Position numbers and translations under genes: made by a program | Assembly: GCA_019802505.1 (NCBI GenBank) | Contig: JAFMOC010000097.1 | Span: 602,501-666,500, forward strand | Length of the DNA stretch: 64,000 nt | Origin: Corydoras sp. C115 | Taxonomy: Eukaryota > Chordata > Actinopteri > Siluriformes > Callichthyidae | Reading direction: 5' to 3' | Notes under the pieces: generated by a model | Databases searched by the model: none | What the model saw: only the letters and a program-made list of their open reading frames with translations | Told to the model about the DNA's origin: nothing | Shown: positions 63,102 to 64,000 of the stretch, piece after piece | Position numbering within the stretch: the first letter of the stretch is position 1 | How the letters are laid out: each line of letters starts with the position of its first letter

Positions 63102-63641
63102 ATGGAAACAGAAACGCAAACGTTCTCTTTAGAGGAGACAGTCTGTCTGAACCGCACTAAACGCCCCGTCCGTACAAACTGCGCTGCGGTCCGCATGGAG
63201 ACGCCCGGCTCTGGAGAGGAACACCGCGCAGCGCCGAAGCCGCGCAGCGAGAACATTAACTGGGCGAAGTGCGAAGACTTCACCGCCGAGCTGGGAAAAG
63301 AGCAGATCGAGGAATACATGCGCACATGGCACATGAGCCCAGGCTGGCGCGTCATCGTCGACTACGTACAGATAGAGGAGCCGGAGTCCGGGGCGGTGCA
63401 CACTTACCAAGCGCGCTGGAGCCTCCCGACCACGCGCTGCCCCATCCCGAAAATCACCGCCTCGGTTTTCTTCATCATCCGCATCCCCAAAAGCGACCCC
63501 GCGACCTCCCCGGTGTCCGTGCATTATCGGCTGGAATCCAACAGACACCTGCACTTCCCGGGAAAAACTGCATTCCGCGAGAAGTGGCTGAAGGACGTGA
63601 TTGAAAGCAAACGTCTGCTCCTGGAATCGATCAACTTTTAA
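63102..63641 (+). CDS. Intronless gene of unknown family, 179 aa
   Basis: I do not recognise this protein. The start is chosen at 63102-63104, within an ideal initiation context (GTCACCATGG). The frame runs uninterrupted to TAA at 63639-63641. It is GC-rich, unlike its AT-rich surroundings, and has no visible intron. The N-terminal third (about 1-60) is polar and probably disordered. From about residue 60 the sequence looks folded: WAKCEDFTAELGKEQIEEYM, then WHMSPGWRVIVDYVQIEEP, an alternating hydrophobic stretch ITASVFFIIRIP suggesting beta strands, and an amphipathic C-terminal helix EKWLKDVIESKRLLLESI. There is no signal peptide or membrane segment, so a cytosolic or nuclear protein is likely. 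Two opposite-strand frames (63062-63355, 63129-63554) are shadows. It lies head-to-head with pnpla8. A retrocopy origin would explain the missing introns. Confidence 0.65.
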   Translation: METETQTFSLEETVCLNRTKRPVRTNCAAVRMETPGSGEEHRAAPKPRSENINWAKCEDFTAELGKEQIEEYMRTWHMSPGWRVIVDYVQIEEPESGAVHTYQARWSLPTTRCPIPKITASVFFIIRIPKSDPATSPVSVHYRLESNRHLHFPGKTAFREKWLKDVIESKRLLLESINF

Positions 63642-63772
63642 AATCGTGTTTTAAACTTTTACCAGAAATCGTGTTTCTACCAGAAAATTCATAGAAATGT
63701 TACCAGACTAACTATAAAAGCAGAGTAATGATGAATCTATGAAAGATCTATAATCTTTATAGATCTATAATC

Positions 63773-63852
63773 TTATAAAGTGTGTTAAAGTTAAAGTGTG
63801 TTGTGCTTTGCACGAAAAGCACAACACACTTTAACTTTAACACACTTTATAA
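63773..63852. repeat. Perfect 37-bp inverted repeat (hairpin)
   Basis: The left arm 63773-63809 and right arm 63816-63852 are exact reverse complements, separated by the 6-base loop GCACGA. Each arm itself contains AAAGTGTGTT twice. Just upstream, AGATCTATAATCTT is repeated at about 63744 and 63761. It starts about 130 nt past the stop codon of the orphan gene. Confidence 0.95.
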
Positions 63853-64000
63853 TTCCATTGCACATTGTAAATACATAGTTAAATTTTATCTTTATCTTAC
63901 TCTACCTTTTTTTCTTACTCTTATCCTTTTTAAACAAATTTTATTTTTCTGTGGAGAGGTCAAAAAAGAAATTTCACTGCTGGCTGTACTATGTATAACT
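63853..64000 (+). repeat. Possible LINE-type tail at the right edge
   Basis: The pyrimidine-rich run (TCTTACTCTACCTTTTTTTC) followed by GAAATTTCACTGCTGGCTG resembles fish non-LTR retrotransposon 3' ends, comparable with 4975-5145. It is cut by the window edge, so this is tentative. Confidence 0.3.

Noticed and set aside
63062..63604. Antisense and alternate-frame ORFs over the orphan gene (97, 141 and 111 codons).
   Set aside because: High GC removes stop codons in other frames. Only the frame starting at 63102 has a strong start context and a plausible folded composition.

Overview
The window is vertebrate nuclear DNA, most likely from a teleost fish. It holds multi-exon genes with GT-AG introns, long CA and TA microsatellites, tRNA-derived fish-type SINEs and a hAT-type MITE. 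Five multi-exon gene models read through without a frameshift; an intronless sixth is plausible. Every exon model was built by hand from splice sites and reading phase. Nothing suggests bacterial, phage or CRISPR content.

Layout, left to right: (1) 170-4143, minus strand, 5' part of hgf (signal peptide, PAN domain, four kringles); the protease-like half lies off the left edge. (2) 4144-9638, intergenic DNA with repeats and the probable cacna2d1 3' UTR. (3) 9639-23493, minus, complete cacna2d1: 39 coding exons, 1069 aa. (4) 23494-26551, divergent gap with three GC-rich patches and SINEs. (5) 26552-29576, plus, complete yaf2: 4 exons, 182 aa, introns full of old repeats. (6) 31674-38878, minus, complete cntn1: 23 coding exons, 1030 aa, GPI-anchored. 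(7) 38900-44490, cntn1 promoter, a SINE and otherwise anonymous DNA. (8) 44491-54240, minus, complete nrcam: 28 coding exons, 1260 aa. (9) 54241-58000, nrcam 5' region with a GC-rich promoter near 57.8 kb. (10) 59109-62708, minus, complete pnpla8: 9 coding exons, 682 aa. (11) 63102-63641, plus, an intronless GC-rich 179-codon gene that I do not recognise, head-to-head with pnpla8 and followed by a long perfect hairpin.

The genes are not one pathway, but the set is informative. HGF is the MET ligand. CACNA2D1 is the calcium-channel alpha2delta-1 subunit. CNTN1 and NRCAM are neuronal Ig-superfamily adhesion molecules known to bind each other. YAF2 is a variant Polycomb PRC1 subunit. PNPLA8 is a mitochondrial/peroxisomal phospholipase. 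As I recall the human map, HGF-CACNA2D1 and NRCAM-PNPLA8 lie on 7q and YAF2-CNTN1 on 12q, and paralogues of most of them (MST1, CACNA2D2/3, RYBP, CNTN3/4/6, CHL1) all lie on 3p. The window therefore looks like an ancestral vertebrate linkage group kept together in this fish. The large neural genes are extremely compact: coding spans are about 14, 7 and 10 kb for cacna2d1, cntn1 and nrcam. Which teleost ohnologue (a or b) each gene is cannot be decided from the sequence alone.
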